A stretch of 64,000 bases of DNA from an uncultured Corynebacterium sp. (lineage in GTDB: Bacteria; Actinomycetota; Actinomycetes; Mycobacteriales; Mycobacteriaceae), in the NCBI GenBank assembly GCA_943908385.1, contig CALTTF010000001.1, forward strand, positions 1 to 64,000, read 5' to 3'. The position numbers and the translations under genes were made by a program. Of the stretch, positions 7,711 through 16,600 are shown one piece after another; the first letter of the stretch is position 1; the number at the start of each line of letters is the position of its first letter. Under the pieces are notes generated by a model, which saw only the letters and a list, made by a program, of their open reading frames with translations, searched no databases and was not told the DNA's origin.

Positions 7711-9411
7711 ATGGCTAACAACAATCTTCCCCGCCGTCGCTTTCTCGCTGGCTCCGCAGCGGCTGCCGCTGGTGCGGCTGTGGCCGGCAACGCCACGGCG
7801 AATGCTCAACTGTCGTCGTCCTCGTCGCTGTCGTCGGCACGCTTGCCGCAGGCTCCGAAGCCGAAGCCGTACGCGGCGTTCATGCACGGCGTCGCGTCGG
7901 GCGACCCGACGCCGGATTCGGTGATCATCTGGACCCGCGTGACGGTGTCGCCGGATGCTGTGCCGGGCTCGGGCGTGGGCGCGGACGCGACGGTCGAGTG
8001 GGAGATCGCCACGGACCGCGAGTTTACGAATATCGTCCGCAAGGGTGCCGAGCGCGCCACCTTCGCGACGGACCACACCGTGAAGGTCGATCCGCGCGGC
8101 CTGAAGCCGGCGACCGACTATTTCTACCGCTTCCGCTGGAACGGCCAGCTCTCCCCGGTGGGTGCCACGCACACGGCTCCGGCGTATACCGCGGATATCG
8201 ACGAATACAAGCTCGTCGTCGCCTCCTGCGCCAACTACGAGTGCGGCTATTTCACTGCGTACCGCGATATGGCTGAGCGGGCCGCGGCCGGCGAGATCGA
8301 CCTCGTCGTCTTCTTGGGCGACTACATCTACGAGTACCCGACCGGCGAGTACGCGGGTAAGAGCGGCGTCTCCCGCCCGCACCACCCGGCTCACGAGATT
8401 GTCTCGCTGCAGGACTACCGCGTCCGCTACGGCCGCTACCGCACCGATGAGCACCTCCAGGCGGCGCACGCCGCCGCGCCGTGGGTCGTGGTGTGGGACG
8501 ACCACGAGTCTGCCAACGACTCCTGGGACGGCGGCGCAGAGAACCACACCGAGGGAGCCGAGGGCGAGTGGAATAAGCGCGAGTCCTTCGCCCACCAGGC
8601 CTATTTCGAGTGGCTTCCGGTGCGTGCGGTGCGTCCGTCGGAAGGCGGGCACATTTACCGCAGCTACCAGTTCGGCAACCTCATCAAGCTGACGATGATG
8701 GACCTGCGCACCTACCGCGACGAGCAGGTCAAGATGATCAGCAGCGACAAAGACGACCCGTCGCGAAGCATGCTCGGCTCCGAGCAGTTCAACTGGGTCA
8801 AGGGCGAGGTGGAAACCGCCACGACCGCGTGGAATGTGCTGGGCAACTCGGTCATGGTCTCGCCGATGGAGATCGGCCACCTGCCGCCGACGAGCAAAGA
8901 CAACCGCACCGCGAACGACGTCCTCGACGAGTTCACGCGGTCTGCGGGCATCGCCGTCAACACCGACCAGTGGGACGGCTACCGCGCAGAGAGGGCACGG
9001 CTTTTCGACGTCCTTTCCAACACCACTCCCCACACCCTCTTCCTCACCGGCGACATCCACTCCGAGTGGGCCCACTCCGTGCGCCACAAGGGCAAGGAGA
9101 TCGGCTGCGAGATGGTCTGCGCGTCGATCACGGCGCCGAATGTGGATGAGATCGTCACCACGTACACGAAGACCTACACGCCCGAGGACAACCGCATCAC
9201 GCACCTCGTCGAAGGCGTGATGTACTCGGCGAATCCGTGGGTCAACCACGTGGATTTCGACTCGCACGGCTACGGCATCGCCAAGATTTCCAAGGACAAG
9301 GTGGTCATGAACTTCTACCGCGTGTCCAATGTGGAGGACCCGGGCGCGTCCGCCAGCCTCGCCGTGTCCCGCACGTGGGTGGCGGGCCAGGGCTTCAAGG
9401 AGAAGCGCTAG
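7711..9411 (+). CDS. phoD: Alkaline phosphatase/phosphodiesterase PhoD, Tat-exported
   Basis: 566 residues. The N-terminus has a twin-arginine signal (NLPRRRFLAGSA) and an Ala-rich hydrophobic stretch ending near ANAQ. The mature part shows PhoD metal-binding motifs: VFLGDYIYEY, VWDDHESANDSW and FLTGDIHSEW. PhoD enzymes are Ca/Fe-dependent phosphomonoesterases or diesterases that release phosphate outside the membrane and are exported folded by Tat. The direct repeat at 7622-7640 may place it under phosphate control. No ribosome-binding site is evident before the ATG at 7711. The gene ends in a perfect 16-bp palindrome spanning the stop codon. Confidence 0.93.
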   Translation: MANNNLPRRRFLAGSAAAAAGAAVAGNATANAQLSSSSSLSSARLPQAPKPKPYAAFMHGVASGDPTPDSVIIWTRVTVSPDAVPGSGVGADATVEWEIATDREFTNIVRKGAERATFATDHTVKVDPRGLKPATDYFYRFRWNGQLSPVGATHTAPAYTADIDEYKLVVASCANYECGYFTAYRDMAERAAAGEIDLVVFLGDYIYEYPTGEYAGKSGVSRPHHPAHEIVSLQDYRVRYGRYRTDEHLQAAHAAAPWVVVWDDHESANDSWDGGAENHTEGAEGEWNKRESFAHQAYFEWLPVRAVRPSEGGHIYRSYQFGNLIKLTMMDLRTYRDEQVKMISSDKDDPSRSMLGSEQFNWVKGEVETATTAWNVLGNSVMVSPMEIGHLPPTSKDNRTANDVLDEFTRSAGIAVNTDQWDGYRAERARLFDVLSNTTPHTLFLTGDIHSEWAHSVRHKGKEIGCEMVCASITAPNVDEIVTTYTKTYTPEDNRITHLVEGVMYSANPWVNHVDFDSHGYGIAKISKDKVVMNFYRVSNVEDPGASASLAVSRTWVAGQGFKEKR

Positions 9412-9417
9412 CGCTTC
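9402..9417. terminator. Perfect palindrome over the phoD stop codon
   Basis: GAAGCGCTAGCGCTTC is a 16-bp perfect palindrome that includes the TAG stop. It could fold as a hairpin but has no T tract, so a terminator role is uncertain. Confidence 0.35.
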
Positions 9418-9532
9418 CCGGACAGCGCACTTGAGCAGCTGTACTAGTTCGTCTTTCCGCCGCGGAAGGTATACATTCGCTCTCGACACATAAATTTTCA
9501 CGAATTAGAAATGTGGAGAGAGGGAGTGGCCC

Positions 9533-10102
9533 GTGGTGCCTCAACGCGCTGAACAGTCCCGCGCGGTGGCGAAGCGCCGAGCGATTCTGCGGGCCGCCAC
9601 GGAGCTCCTCTACAGCGAGGGCCTGCGCGGTGTCACTCACCGAAACGTGGCCGCACAAGCGGGCGCGCCGGTCGGATCGATCGGGTACTACTACTCCAAT
9701 CGCGAGCGCTTACTGGCCACCTGTTTCGATGGCATCGCGCAGCGCCGCCGCGAGCTTGTCGACCGCGAGCTAGCCGGCGGCGCCGTTTCCTCCGATCCGG
9801 CGGAGCTCGCGGACCTCGTCGTCCGCGTCGTCGCGGGCGGCGAGATCGACCATGTGGCGGGCCTCGTCACCGCGACTGTCGATGTCCAGCACGAGAGTCC
9901 CGAGCTCGTTTCAGAGCTCACCGCCCACTGGCGCGGCGTGATTGAGGCGGTGCAAAAGGTGCTGGACGCGGCGTCGTTTAGCGATCTCACCGGCCGCCAA
10001 GTCGTCCGTTCCCTCGTCGGCGTCGCCGTGTGCTCGCTCCTCAATGAAGACACCTCCGGTGCTGTTGTGGCTCTGACCGAGGAGATTCTGCGCGGGGAAT
10101 AG
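9533..10102 (+). CDS. TetR family transcriptional regulator
   Basis: 189 residues with a TetR N-terminal DNA-binding domain: ILRAATELLYSEGLRGVTH, then the helix-turn-helix NVAAQAGAPVGSIGYYYSNR. The C-terminal ligand domain matches no family I can name. The GTG start at 9533 has AGGGAG about 6 nt upstream. The neighbours are phoD and rne, both transcribed the same way, so its target is not obvious; self-regulation through the 120-nt upstream gap, which has an AT-rich stretch at 9489-9512, is likely for the family. No clear operator palindrome was identified. Confidence 0.85.
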   Translation: MVPQRAEQSRAVAKRRAILRAATELLYSEGLRGVTHRNVAAQAGAPVGSIGYYYSNRERLLATCFDGIAQRRRELVDRELAGGAVSSDPAELADLVVRVVAGGEIDHVAGLVTATVDVQHESPELVSELTAHWRGVIEAVQKVLDAASFSDLTGRQVVRSLVGVAVCSLLNEDTSGAVVALTEEILRGE

Positions 10103-10316
10103 AGGCGCGGCACGGCAAACCTGCTCGCCCCTGTGTGTTGAAGCTGTGCCACAATGGTTGCCGGAGCGTAAGCGCCCGGAAACAGGACGCGCATGCTTGA
10201 GAAGCTTTACATTTATTCCGCGCGACTAGCGGTGCACGGCACTGTGCGGCGGCGGTGGATCCGTTCCACCAGCGCCCGGTGGCGTTCCGCGCGCGGCAAT
10301 TCAATAGGAGATTTCC
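10103..10316 (+). promoter_or_regulatory. rne upstream region / 5' leader
   Basis: A 214-nt gap before rne. It contains a hairpin with a 6-bp stem (GGTGGA/TCCACC, 10254-10270) close to the ribosome-binding site AGGAG. Long leaders that let RNase E control its own mRNA are known in enterobacteria; whether this one does is inference. No confident -10/-35 pair was found. Confidence 0.3.
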
Positions 10317-13280
10317 GTGGCTGACAGCGACGAGACAACGACACCACGCAAGCGCCGTGCACGTTCGACGGCGAAGAAGACGACAAAGAAAGCGGCGAAG
10401 ACGACCGCGAAGAAGACAACTAAGAAAACAGCTAAGCAGACAGCTAAGACAGCGAAGAAGGCGACCAAGCAGGCCGCGAAAGCAACGAAGAAGACCTCCA
10501 AGCGCGCGGCGAAAACGACGGAGAAGGCTCCGCAGCAGCAGGCAACCACCCAGCCCGCGGCAGTCGACCGTTCGCAGCTGGGCGAGAAGACCCGCGTGTT
10601 CGTCCTGGCGAAGATGCTGGGGATGACGTCGAAGGACCTCGTGGTCAAGCTCAACGAGTTGGGGTTGGTCAAGGTCGCCCAGTCGTCGCTGAGCAAGGCC
10701 GAAACCGAGCAGGTGCTCGACGCGCTCGAGGGCACCCCGGCAGCTGACCCGGCAGAAGCCGACACCGCGCCAGAGTCCGAGGCAAACGCCGAACCCGACG
10801 AGGCGGCGGCCACCGCGGCAGAGGAGAAGATCCGCCACCGCGTCCGCAAAGATGTGGAGAACGAGATCAACCAAATCGAGGAGAAGGTCGAGGCGGACCT
10901 GCTCACCGACGTCGAACCCGAAATCACGCCCGCGCCAGTCCCGGAGGAGGACACCGACGAAACCGCCGGCATGTACGCGCCGGTGTTCAAGGCAGCGCCC
11001 CGAGGGGAGAAGAGAAGGGCGAGGAGGCAGGGGGAGTCGTCGACAAGCGATGCCCCGAAGCGGGAGGACACCGCGACCGACGAGCCCATCCAGGAACCGA
11101 AGGCGATCAAGGGGTCGTCGCGGCTGGAGGCGCAGCGGCGCCGCCGCAGCGAACGCCGCGAGGAGGAGCGCAAACGCTCGCGCGTCGTCTCGCAGGCGGA
11201 ATTCCTCGCGCGCCGCGAGTCCGTCGAGCGCACGATGGTCGTGCGCGAACGCAAGCGTCACGACGGCCCGGGCACCATCACCCAGGTCGGCGTCCTCGAG
11301 GACGGCCTGTTGGTCGAGCACTTCGTCGACTCCGACGACAATGCGTCGATGATCGGCAATATCTACCTCGGCCGCGTGCAGAATGTGCTGCCGAGCATGG
11401 AAGCCGCGTTCATCGACATCGGGCAGGGCCGCAACGGCGTGCTCTACGCCGGCGAAGTGGACTGGAAAGCCGCGGGGCTCGGCGGGCGTTCGCGCCGCAT
11501 CGAGCAGGCGCTGAAATCCGGCGACCAGGTGCTCGTCCAGGTGACCAAGGACCCGGTGGGGCACAAGGGCGCGCGCTTGACCACGCAGATTTCGCTGGCC
11601 GGCCGCTTCCTCGTGTACGTGCCCGGCGGCCGCAGCGCCGGCATTTCGCGCAAGCTGCCCGCACCGGAGCGTAAGCGCCTGAAAGACATCCTCGTCCGCG
11701 TCGTGCCGGGCAAGGGCGGAACGATCATCCGCACCGCCGCCGAGGGTGCGCCGGAAGAGGCCATCGCCGCCGATGTCAACCGCCTGCACTCCCAGTGGGA
11801 GGCCATCCAGGAAGAGGCGGAGAAAGAGAAGAAGTCGAAGGGCGCCAAGCCCGTCACGCTGTACGAGGAGCCGCGCCTTCTGGTCAAGGTCGTGCGCGAC
11901 CTGTTCAACGAGGACTTCGACCAGCTCGTCATCGACGGCAAGAAGTCGTGGAATGTCGTGCATAATTACGTGCAGTCCGTCGCGCCCGACCTGCTCGACC
12001 GCCTGGAGAAATTCGACCGCGGCGCCCACGACGGCCGCGACGCGTTCGACGTGCACCGCGTCGACGAGCAGATTCAGAAGGCCCTGTCGCGCACGGTGTG
12101 GCTGCCGTCGGGCGGCACCCTCGTGATCGACCGCACGGAGGCCATGACGGTCATCGACGTCAACACCGGCAAATTCACCGGTTCCGGTGGTTCGCTGGAG
12201 GAGACGGTGACCAGCAACAACCTCGAGGCCGCAGAAGAGATCGTCCGCCAGCTGCGCCTGCGCGACATCGGCGGCATGATCATCGTCGACTTCATTGACA
12301 TGATCCTGCCCGAGAACCAGGATCTCGTGCTGCGCCGCCTCAAAGAAGCGCTCGGCCGCGACCGCACGCGCCACCAGGTCTCCGAAGTCACGTCGCTCGG
12401 CCTCGTCCAGCTCACCCGCAAGCGCCTGGGCACCGGCCTCGTGGAGACGTTCTCCACCAAGTGCGAGCACTGCGACGGCCGCGGCATTGTGCTTACCGAC
12501 GACCCCGTCGACCCCGACTCCTCCCACCCCCAGCGCCACGCCCACGCGCCCGGCGACCATCCCGCCGCGAAGGCGATGGAGAAGCGCAACAAGAAGAAGA
12601 GCACCGAGGAGCTTGTCGACGCCGTCGTCGCCGACCCTGCCGATTCTGAGTCCGAGTCCGAATCCCACGAATCCAGCGACTCCCGCGAATCCAGCGACGA
12701 CAAGCCGAAGCGCCGGTCGTCCCGCCGCCGCGGCCGCCGCGGTTCCGGACGCGGCCGGGGCCGCCATCAGGACGAGCAGCGCAATGAGCACGCTAAACAG
12801 GAAAAGCAGGAGCAGTCCGGCCAGAAGACGAGCCAGACCTACGAGGAAGCTGTGGCCGAATTCGAGCGCTCGCCGCGCCGCAAGCGCAAAACCCGCGGCA
12901 ATTCGGTGTCGGATTACCGTCCGGACCCGAAGGATTACGAGGACGTCTCCACCGAGGACGTGATCGATGAAGCCGCCGATGCTCTGGCGTTCGCGGAATC
13001 CGCCGCCTCGACGAATAACGCGGACTCGAATGTCTCTGGCTCAACGGACTCCGGCTCGACTGACTCTGGGGCGCAGCGCCGTGAACACACAGGCCGCGGC
13101 GCCCGCCGTCGCCGCCGCGCGACACGCCGCACCTCCGGGCACCAGGGTCAGCAGCGGAAGCAGATCCAGCAGCGGGAGAAACAGCCCGAGAAGGGGAACA
13201 AGCGGCAGGAAGGGAAGCAGGAGGCGTCAATAAGCAAAGGCCCTCGCGGCCGTCGGCGCGCGACGCGTAAGTCGCGGTAG
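10317..13280 (+). CDS. rne: Ribonuclease E/G
   Basis: 987 residues. A Lys/Ala/Thr-rich tail spans about residues 10-80, then an IF2-N-like segment (RVFVLAKMLGMTSKDLVVKL) at about 100-140, then the catalytic core. In the core are the S1 domain (NIYLGRVQNVLPSMEAAFID), the DNase I-like active site (DRTEAMTVIDVNTGKFTGSG) with its metal-binding Asp residues, and the zinc-link CEHC at residues 716-719. A long acidic then Arg-rich, poorly conserved C-terminus follows. It endonucleolytically cleaves mRNA and rRNA precursors and may scaffold degradosome partners through the tails. The GTG start follows AGGAG. The histone-like N-terminal tail is unusual and may bind nucleic acid. Confidence 0.95.
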   Translation: MADSDETTTPRKRRARSTAKKTTKKAAKTTAKKTTKKTAKQTAKTAKKATKQAAKATKKTSKRAAKTTEKAPQQQATTQPAAVDRSQLGEKTRVFVLAKMLGMTSKDLVVKLNELGLVKVAQSSLSKAETEQVLDALEGTPAADPAEADTAPESEANAEPDEAAATAAEEKIRHRVRKDVENEINQIEEKVEADLLTDVEPEITPAPVPEEDTDETAGMYAPVFKAAPRGEKRRARRQGESSTSDAPKREDTATDEPIQEPKAIKGSSRLEAQRRRRSERREEERKRSRVVSQAEFLARRESVERTMVVRERKRHDGPGTITQVGVLEDGLLVEHFVDSDDNASMIGNIYLGRVQNVLPSMEAAFIDIGQGRNGVLYAGEVDWKAAGLGGRSRRIEQALKSGDQVLVQVTKDPVGHKGARLTTQISLAGRFLVYVPGGRSAGISRKLPAPERKRLKDILVRVVPGKGGTIIRTAAEGAPEEAIAADVNRLHSQWEAIQEEAEKEKKSKGAKPVTLYEEPRLLVKVVRDLFNEDFDQLVIDGKKSWNVVHNYVQSVAPDLLDRLEKFDRGAHDGRDAFDVHRVDEQIQKALSRTVWLPSGGTLVIDRTEAMTVIDVNTGKFTGSGGSLEETVTSNNLEAAEEIVRQLRLRDIGGMIIVDFIDMILPENQDLVLRRLKEALGRDRTRHQVSEVTSLGLVQLTRKRLGTGLVETFSTKCEHCDGRGIVLTDDPVDPDSSHPQRHAHAPGDHPAAKAMEKRNKKKSTEELVDAVVADPADSESESESHESSDSRESSDDKPKRRSSRRRGRRGSGRGRGRHQDEQRNEHAKQEKQEQSGQKTSQTYEEAVAEFERSPRRKRKTRGNSVSDYRPDPKDYEDVSTEDVIDEAADALAFAESAASTNNADSNVSGSTDSGSTDSGAQRREHTGRGARRRRRATRRTSGHQGQQRKQIQQREKQPEKGNKRQEGKQEASISKGPRGRRRATRKSR

Positions 13281-13290
13281 CTGAATGCGT

Positions 13291-13323
13291 CAAGGCCCCG
13301 TTCCTGCGCGGAACGGGGCCTTG
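13291..13323. terminator. Strong bidirectional terminator after rne
   Basis: CAAGGCCCCGTTCC pairs perfectly with GGAACGGGGCCTTG around a 5-nt loop. It lies between the convergent rne and Asp-repeat genes. Confidence 0.85.
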
Positions 13324-13333
13324 GCGTGTTGTC

Positions 13334-14488
13334 TTATGCGAAGTCGGTGGCTGCGTCCTCGAGGCCGGCTGCGTCGCCGCTGTCCTCGTAGCTCTGCTCG
13401 TAGCCGTCGGCGTAACCGAGCTCCTCGGTGGTCGGCATGTCCATCGCGGTGTTGTCCGTGGTGATGGCCTCCTCGGTGTCGTAGTAGCCGTCGCCGTCGG
13501 TGTCGGTGAGGTGAACGTCGCCGTAGCCGTCGCCGTCGGTGTCGATGATCGCGGAATCCGTCACGCCGTCGCCGTCGGTGTCGACGTGCTCTTGGTCCGC
13601 GCGGCCGTCGAAGTTCGTGTCCTGGACGATCATGTCCCCTGTGCCGTCGCCGTCGGTGTCGATCTGGAGCTCGTCGATGACACCGTCGGCGTTGGTGTCG
13701 TAGCCGAGCATGTCCGCGTAGCCGTCGCCGTCGAGGTCGACAGCGATGCCGCCGTCATCAGTCTGCTGGGACGCCCCCTGGCCGCCTGCCTGCGCCGGGG
13801 CCGTGCCCGCTGCCGCCGGAGCATCGGGTGCCGGAGCCTCTTCCTGCGGTGCTTCCTCAGCCGGAGCCTCCTCGGCCGGAGCCTCGGGAGCCGGGGCCGG
13901 CGCCGCATCCTGCGGGGCGGTGTCGCCGAAGTAGTCGCGCTGCGCCTGGTTCATGCCGCCCGGGGTGCCGCTGGCGGAGTCGATGACGCCGTCGCCGTCG
14001 GTGTCGTACTCGAAGTAGTCGGCAACTCCGTCGCCGTCGGTGTCCACCGCGATGGAGTCCGGGGTGCCGTCGTAGTTGGTGTCGCGGATGGTGACGTCGG
14101 CCTGGCCGTCGCCGTCGGTGTCGATCTCGACCTTGTCTGCCATGCCGTCGTAGTTGGTGTCGCTGGTGGCGGTGTCCAGCAGACCGTCGTTGTTGGTGTC
14201 TTCTGCGACGGTGTCGGTCTTGCCGTCCTTGTTGGTGTCCTCCGCGACGATATTGACGACGCCGTCGCCGTCGGTGTCGTGCTCGATCTTCTCTGCGCGG
14301 CCGTCGCCGTCCTTGTCGGTGACGCGGGTCTCAGCCTTGCCGTCGCCGTCGAGGTCGACCTGGTAGGTGTCGAGCTTGCCGTCGAAGTTGGTGTCCTGGC
14401 CGCCCAGGATGTCGCCGGTGACGGAGTTGCCCTGCTCGTCGGTGTAGGTGAATTCGCCGGTGTTCTGGTTGTTGTTCTGGTCGGACAT
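13334..14488 (-). CDS. Asp-rich 13-residue repeat protein, probably Ca-binding
   Basis: 384 residues built mainly from about 18 copies of a 13-residue unit of the form D-x-[DN]-x-D-G-x-x-D, for example DTDGDGVADYFEY and DTNYDGMADKVEI. The units fall in two blocks (about residues 30-175 and 245-340) separated by a Pro/Ala/Glu linker. Units of this kind resemble calcium-binding loops of EF-hand, dockerin and thrombospondin type 3 repeats. There is no signal peptide, lipobox or membrane helix, so it should be cytosolic and very acidic. The ATG follows AGAAAGG. It diverges from the dynamin-like genes and shares a promoter-like motif with the ECF sigma operon at 20547. Function is not recognised. 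Confidence 0.8.
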   Translation of the reverse strand: MSDQNNNQNTGEFTYTDEQGNSVTGDILGGQDTNFDGKLDTYQVDLDGDGKAETRVTDKDGDGRAEKIEHDTDGDGVVNIVAEDTNKDGKTDTVAEDTNNDGLLDTATSDTNYDGMADKVEIDTDGDGQADVTIRDTNYDGTPDSIAVDTDGDGVADYFEYDTDGDGVIDSASGTPGGMNQAQRDYFGDTAPQDAAPAPAPEAPAEEAPAEEAPQEEAPAPDAPAAAGTAPAQAGGQGASQQTDDGGIAVDLDGDGYADMLGYDTNADGVIDELQIDTDGDGTGDMIVQDTNFDGRADQEHVDTDGDGVTDSAIIDTDGDGYGDVHLTDTDGDGYYDTEEAITTDNTAMDMPTTEELGYADGYEQSYEDSGDAAGLEDAATDFA

Positions 14489-14582
14489 GATGTGAACCTT
14501 TCTGCGAGAGTGTGTTGGTGTGGTCGTGTTGTGCTGTCCGGGTGCCTCCGGACTGTTGACCTGACGTTCTGTCCAGTCACCC

Positions 14583-14613
14583 GTGTAATGCGCAGCCTAT
14601 GGCGAAGGTTCCC
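14583..14613 (-). promoter_or_regulatory. ECF-type promoter of the Asp-repeat gene
   Basis: On the minus strand GGGAAC (14608-14613), a 17-nt spacer and CATTACAC (14583-14590). The same 14 bases with the same spacing precede the sigma-factor operon at 20591-20621. GGAAC-type -35 elements with ~17-nt spacers are typical of ECF sigma factors. Confidence 0.6.
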
Positions 14614-14718
14614 GTTCGGACGCAAAATTGTTGAAACTTTTGGCCAAACATTTGAAAACGGCAGGTTACAGGGCCCAACGCCGCGCGGAAAAAGACGTAG
14701 ACTCAAGCAAACACGCAC

Positions 14719-14729
14719 GCTTATCGACG
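14719..14729 (+). repeat. GCTTATCGACG 11-mer, copy 4
   Basis: Intergenic, 42 nt before the first dynamin-like gene. Confidence 0.9.
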
Positions 14730-14770
14730 CCACCGAGGCGCCCCGACACCCCGATCAGTAAGGAGCACGG

Positions 14771-16585
14771 ATGCAGCAACCGCAGCCGCAACCGCAGGCG
14801 CCCGCGCAGCGCAGCCCGCAGGAGTCGCTGAGCCGGGCATTGAGCATTGTGCGCCGGTATGGGGAGAATAATGCGGCGGATACGGCGGAGTCGCTGCTGC
14901 ACGCGTCGTTCCGCAGCGGCACCGTGGTGGTCGTCGGCGAAATCAAGCGGGGGAAGTCGTCGCTGGTGAATGCGTTGATCGGGCAGAGGGGGCTGCTGCC
15001 GGTGGACGTGTTGACGTCGACAAGCGCCCCTATCCGCGTCTCCCTGAAAGCCGCGGGGGAAGGCCCTGCGGTTCCCGAGGTCAACCTTGTGCGCGGGCAG
15101 GGTCGGCAGCCGATCGCGGCCGAGGAGCTGCCGCGGTACGTCACCATCGACGGGCTCGCCGGTGCGGAGCCGGGCAGCGACGAAGACGACCTGGCCACCG
15201 CTGCGGCTGTAGAGCTGGAATTTCCGCCGCTGGGGGGAGTGACTGTCGTCGATACGCCCGGCGTGGGCGGGCTCGACGAGCATGCGGTGCACGCCGCGTT
15301 CAGTGAAGCGCACCGCGCCGGGCTGCTGCTGATGGTGTGCGACGCGTCGACGCCGATCACGAAGCCGGAGATGGACATTCTCGCCGAGGCGCGCCGCGAG
15401 GTCGGCGCCGTGGTCGTCGCGGTGACCAAGACCGACAAGAATATCCGCCGCTGGCACGCGATCGTCGAGGACGACCGGCGCCTCATCCGCGAGCACCTCG
15501 GCGCGGACGTGCCCGTGATCGGCGTGTCCAGTCTGCGCGCGATGGACGCAGTGGACATGGCTGCCCGCGACCCGCAGAGAGCGGCGGCGGTCGCGCAGCG
15601 CAGCGGCATCGTCGCGCTGCGCGGGCAGATCACCGCCTTGCTGTCGAACCCGCAGACGCTGGGGCTGCGCAGCGCCATGGAATCCGTGACGACGACGCTG
15701 ACTGAACTTGTCGCGCGCACCGAGCGGGAGATCGAGGTCAACGCCGAACCCGCGGAAGGCGTGGCCAAGCTCGAGCAGGAGCAGAAGGAGCTGGAGGAGC
15801 TCAAAGAGCACGCCTCCGAATGGGAGCAGCTGCTCAGCCGCGATATCCAGCTGATGCGCAACCGCATCACCGACGAGCTCGACGGCGACATTGAGCAACT
15901 GCGCAACTCGTGGACGAAGCGCATCAACAGCGAAGGCATGCGCGTGCTGCGCTCGAAGCCGCAGGTCTTCACCAGCCAGATTGAAGCGGAGCTCACCGAG
16001 CTGATCGGAAAGACGCTGGATAAGCAGCTCGCGGACTTGAAGGAGCGCGCGCAGCAGCTCTTCCCGGACAAACCGGAGATCGTCCACTCGGTCGCGGGGG
16101 CTGCGGTGGAGTCCATCACCGTCGAGGACGTCAAAGGCCGCGAGGTGGAGAAGAAGACCAAGGACCTGGTGGATCCGTCGATGGTCACCATGGGCGTCAT
16201 CGGCGCGGGCATGCTCGGGGCGGTCATCCCGGTCGTGCCGCTGGCGGGCGCCGTGTGGGTGGGCGTGAACATGGGATTCCGTGCGTTGCGCAACGGCAAG
16301 AACCACCTCATCCAGTGGCTCCGCGAGACGGTGCAGACGACCCGCATGACGATTGTGCGCATGCTCGACACCATGATCGCCGCCGCGCGCACCGAGATGG
16401 TGCTGCGTTACCGTTCGCACTTGCGGCAGCAGCAAAAACAGGTGCAGGGCCACATCAAGGAGGCGCGCGAGGCCGCGCGCGCGACGGAATCCAGCCGCCA
16501 GGAGACGATCACGCGTTTGACCAAGAACAAGAAGATTCTGCAGGCCATGATCGACGAGCTGCGGAACCACCTCCGCGCCATCTAA
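14771..16585 (+). CDS. Dynamin-like GTPase 1
   Basis: 604 residues. G motifs: P-loop GEIKRGKSSLVNAL (about 56-69), DTPGVGG (about 161) and VAVTKTDKN (about 216-224). A long helical part follows, including a coiled-coil-like Glu/Lys-rich stretch (KLEQEQKELEELKEHASEW). A hydrophobic hairpin at about 474-503 (GAGMLGAVIPVVPLAGAVW) could insert into membrane, then more helix. Bacterial dynamin-like proteins, including mycobacterial IniA, bind and remodel membranes on GTP hydrolysis. The ATG follows AAGGAG. A second, shorter dynamin-like gene starts 15 nt after the stop, so the two are probably translated together and may act as a pair. Confidence 0.85.
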   Translation: MQQPQPQPQAPAQRSPQESLSRALSIVRRYGENNAADTAESLLHASFRSGTVVVVGEIKRGKSSLVNALIGQRGLLPVDVLTSTSAPIRVSLKAAGEGPAVPEVNLVRGQGRQPIAAEELPRYVTIDGLAGAEPGSDEDDLATAAAVELEFPPLGGVTVVDTPGVGGLDEHAVHAAFSEAHRAGLLLMVCDASTPITKPEMDILAEARREVGAVVVAVTKTDKNIRRWHAIVEDDRRLIREHLGADVPVIGVSSLRAMDAVDMAARDPQRAAAVAQRSGIVALRGQITALLSNPQTLGLRSAMESVTTTLTELVARTEREIEVNAEPAEGVAKLEQEQKELEELKEHASEWEQLLSRDIQLMRNRITDELDGDIEQLRNSWTKRINSEGMRVLRSKPQVFTSQIEAELTELIGKTLDKQLADLKERAQQLFPDKPEIVHSVAGAAVESITVEDVKGREVEKKTKDLVDPSMVTMGVIGAGMLGAVIPVVPLAGAVWVGVNMGFRALRNGKNHLIQWLRETVQTTRMTIVRMLDTMIAAARTEMVLRYRSHLRQQQKQVQGHIKEAREAARATESSRQETITRLTKNKKILQAMIDELRNHLRAI

Positions 16586-16600
16586 GGAAGGATTGCGACG

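Larger units (their letters stand above)
14489..14770. other. Divergent control region of the Asp-repeat and dynamin-like genes
   Basis: 282 nt without a gene. Minus strand: GGGAAC-N17-CATTACAC (14583-14613). Plus strand: a possible -10 TAGACT at 14698-14703, copy 4 of the 11-mer at 14719, and AAGGAG before the GTPase start. Confidence 0.6.

Noticed and set aside
7639..9501. A 620-codon open frame opposite phoD
   Set aside because: Antisense shadow rich in Arg, Val and His; no family match, while phoD on the other strand is certain.
10041..12791. A 916-codon open frame opposite rne
   Set aside because: Antisense shadow with low-complexity Leu/Arg/Gly content; rne is certain.
13334..14488. 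Regular 39-bp repeats on the DNA level, CRISPR-like or minisatellite-like
   Set aside because: The period equals the 13-residue protein repeat, units are degenerate at third positions and there are no unique spacers.
13511..14761. Long open frame on the plus strand opposite the Asp-repeat gene
   Set aside because: Its Val/Gly/Ala/Asp-rich repeats are only the complement of the repeat codons, and there is no ribosome-binding site.
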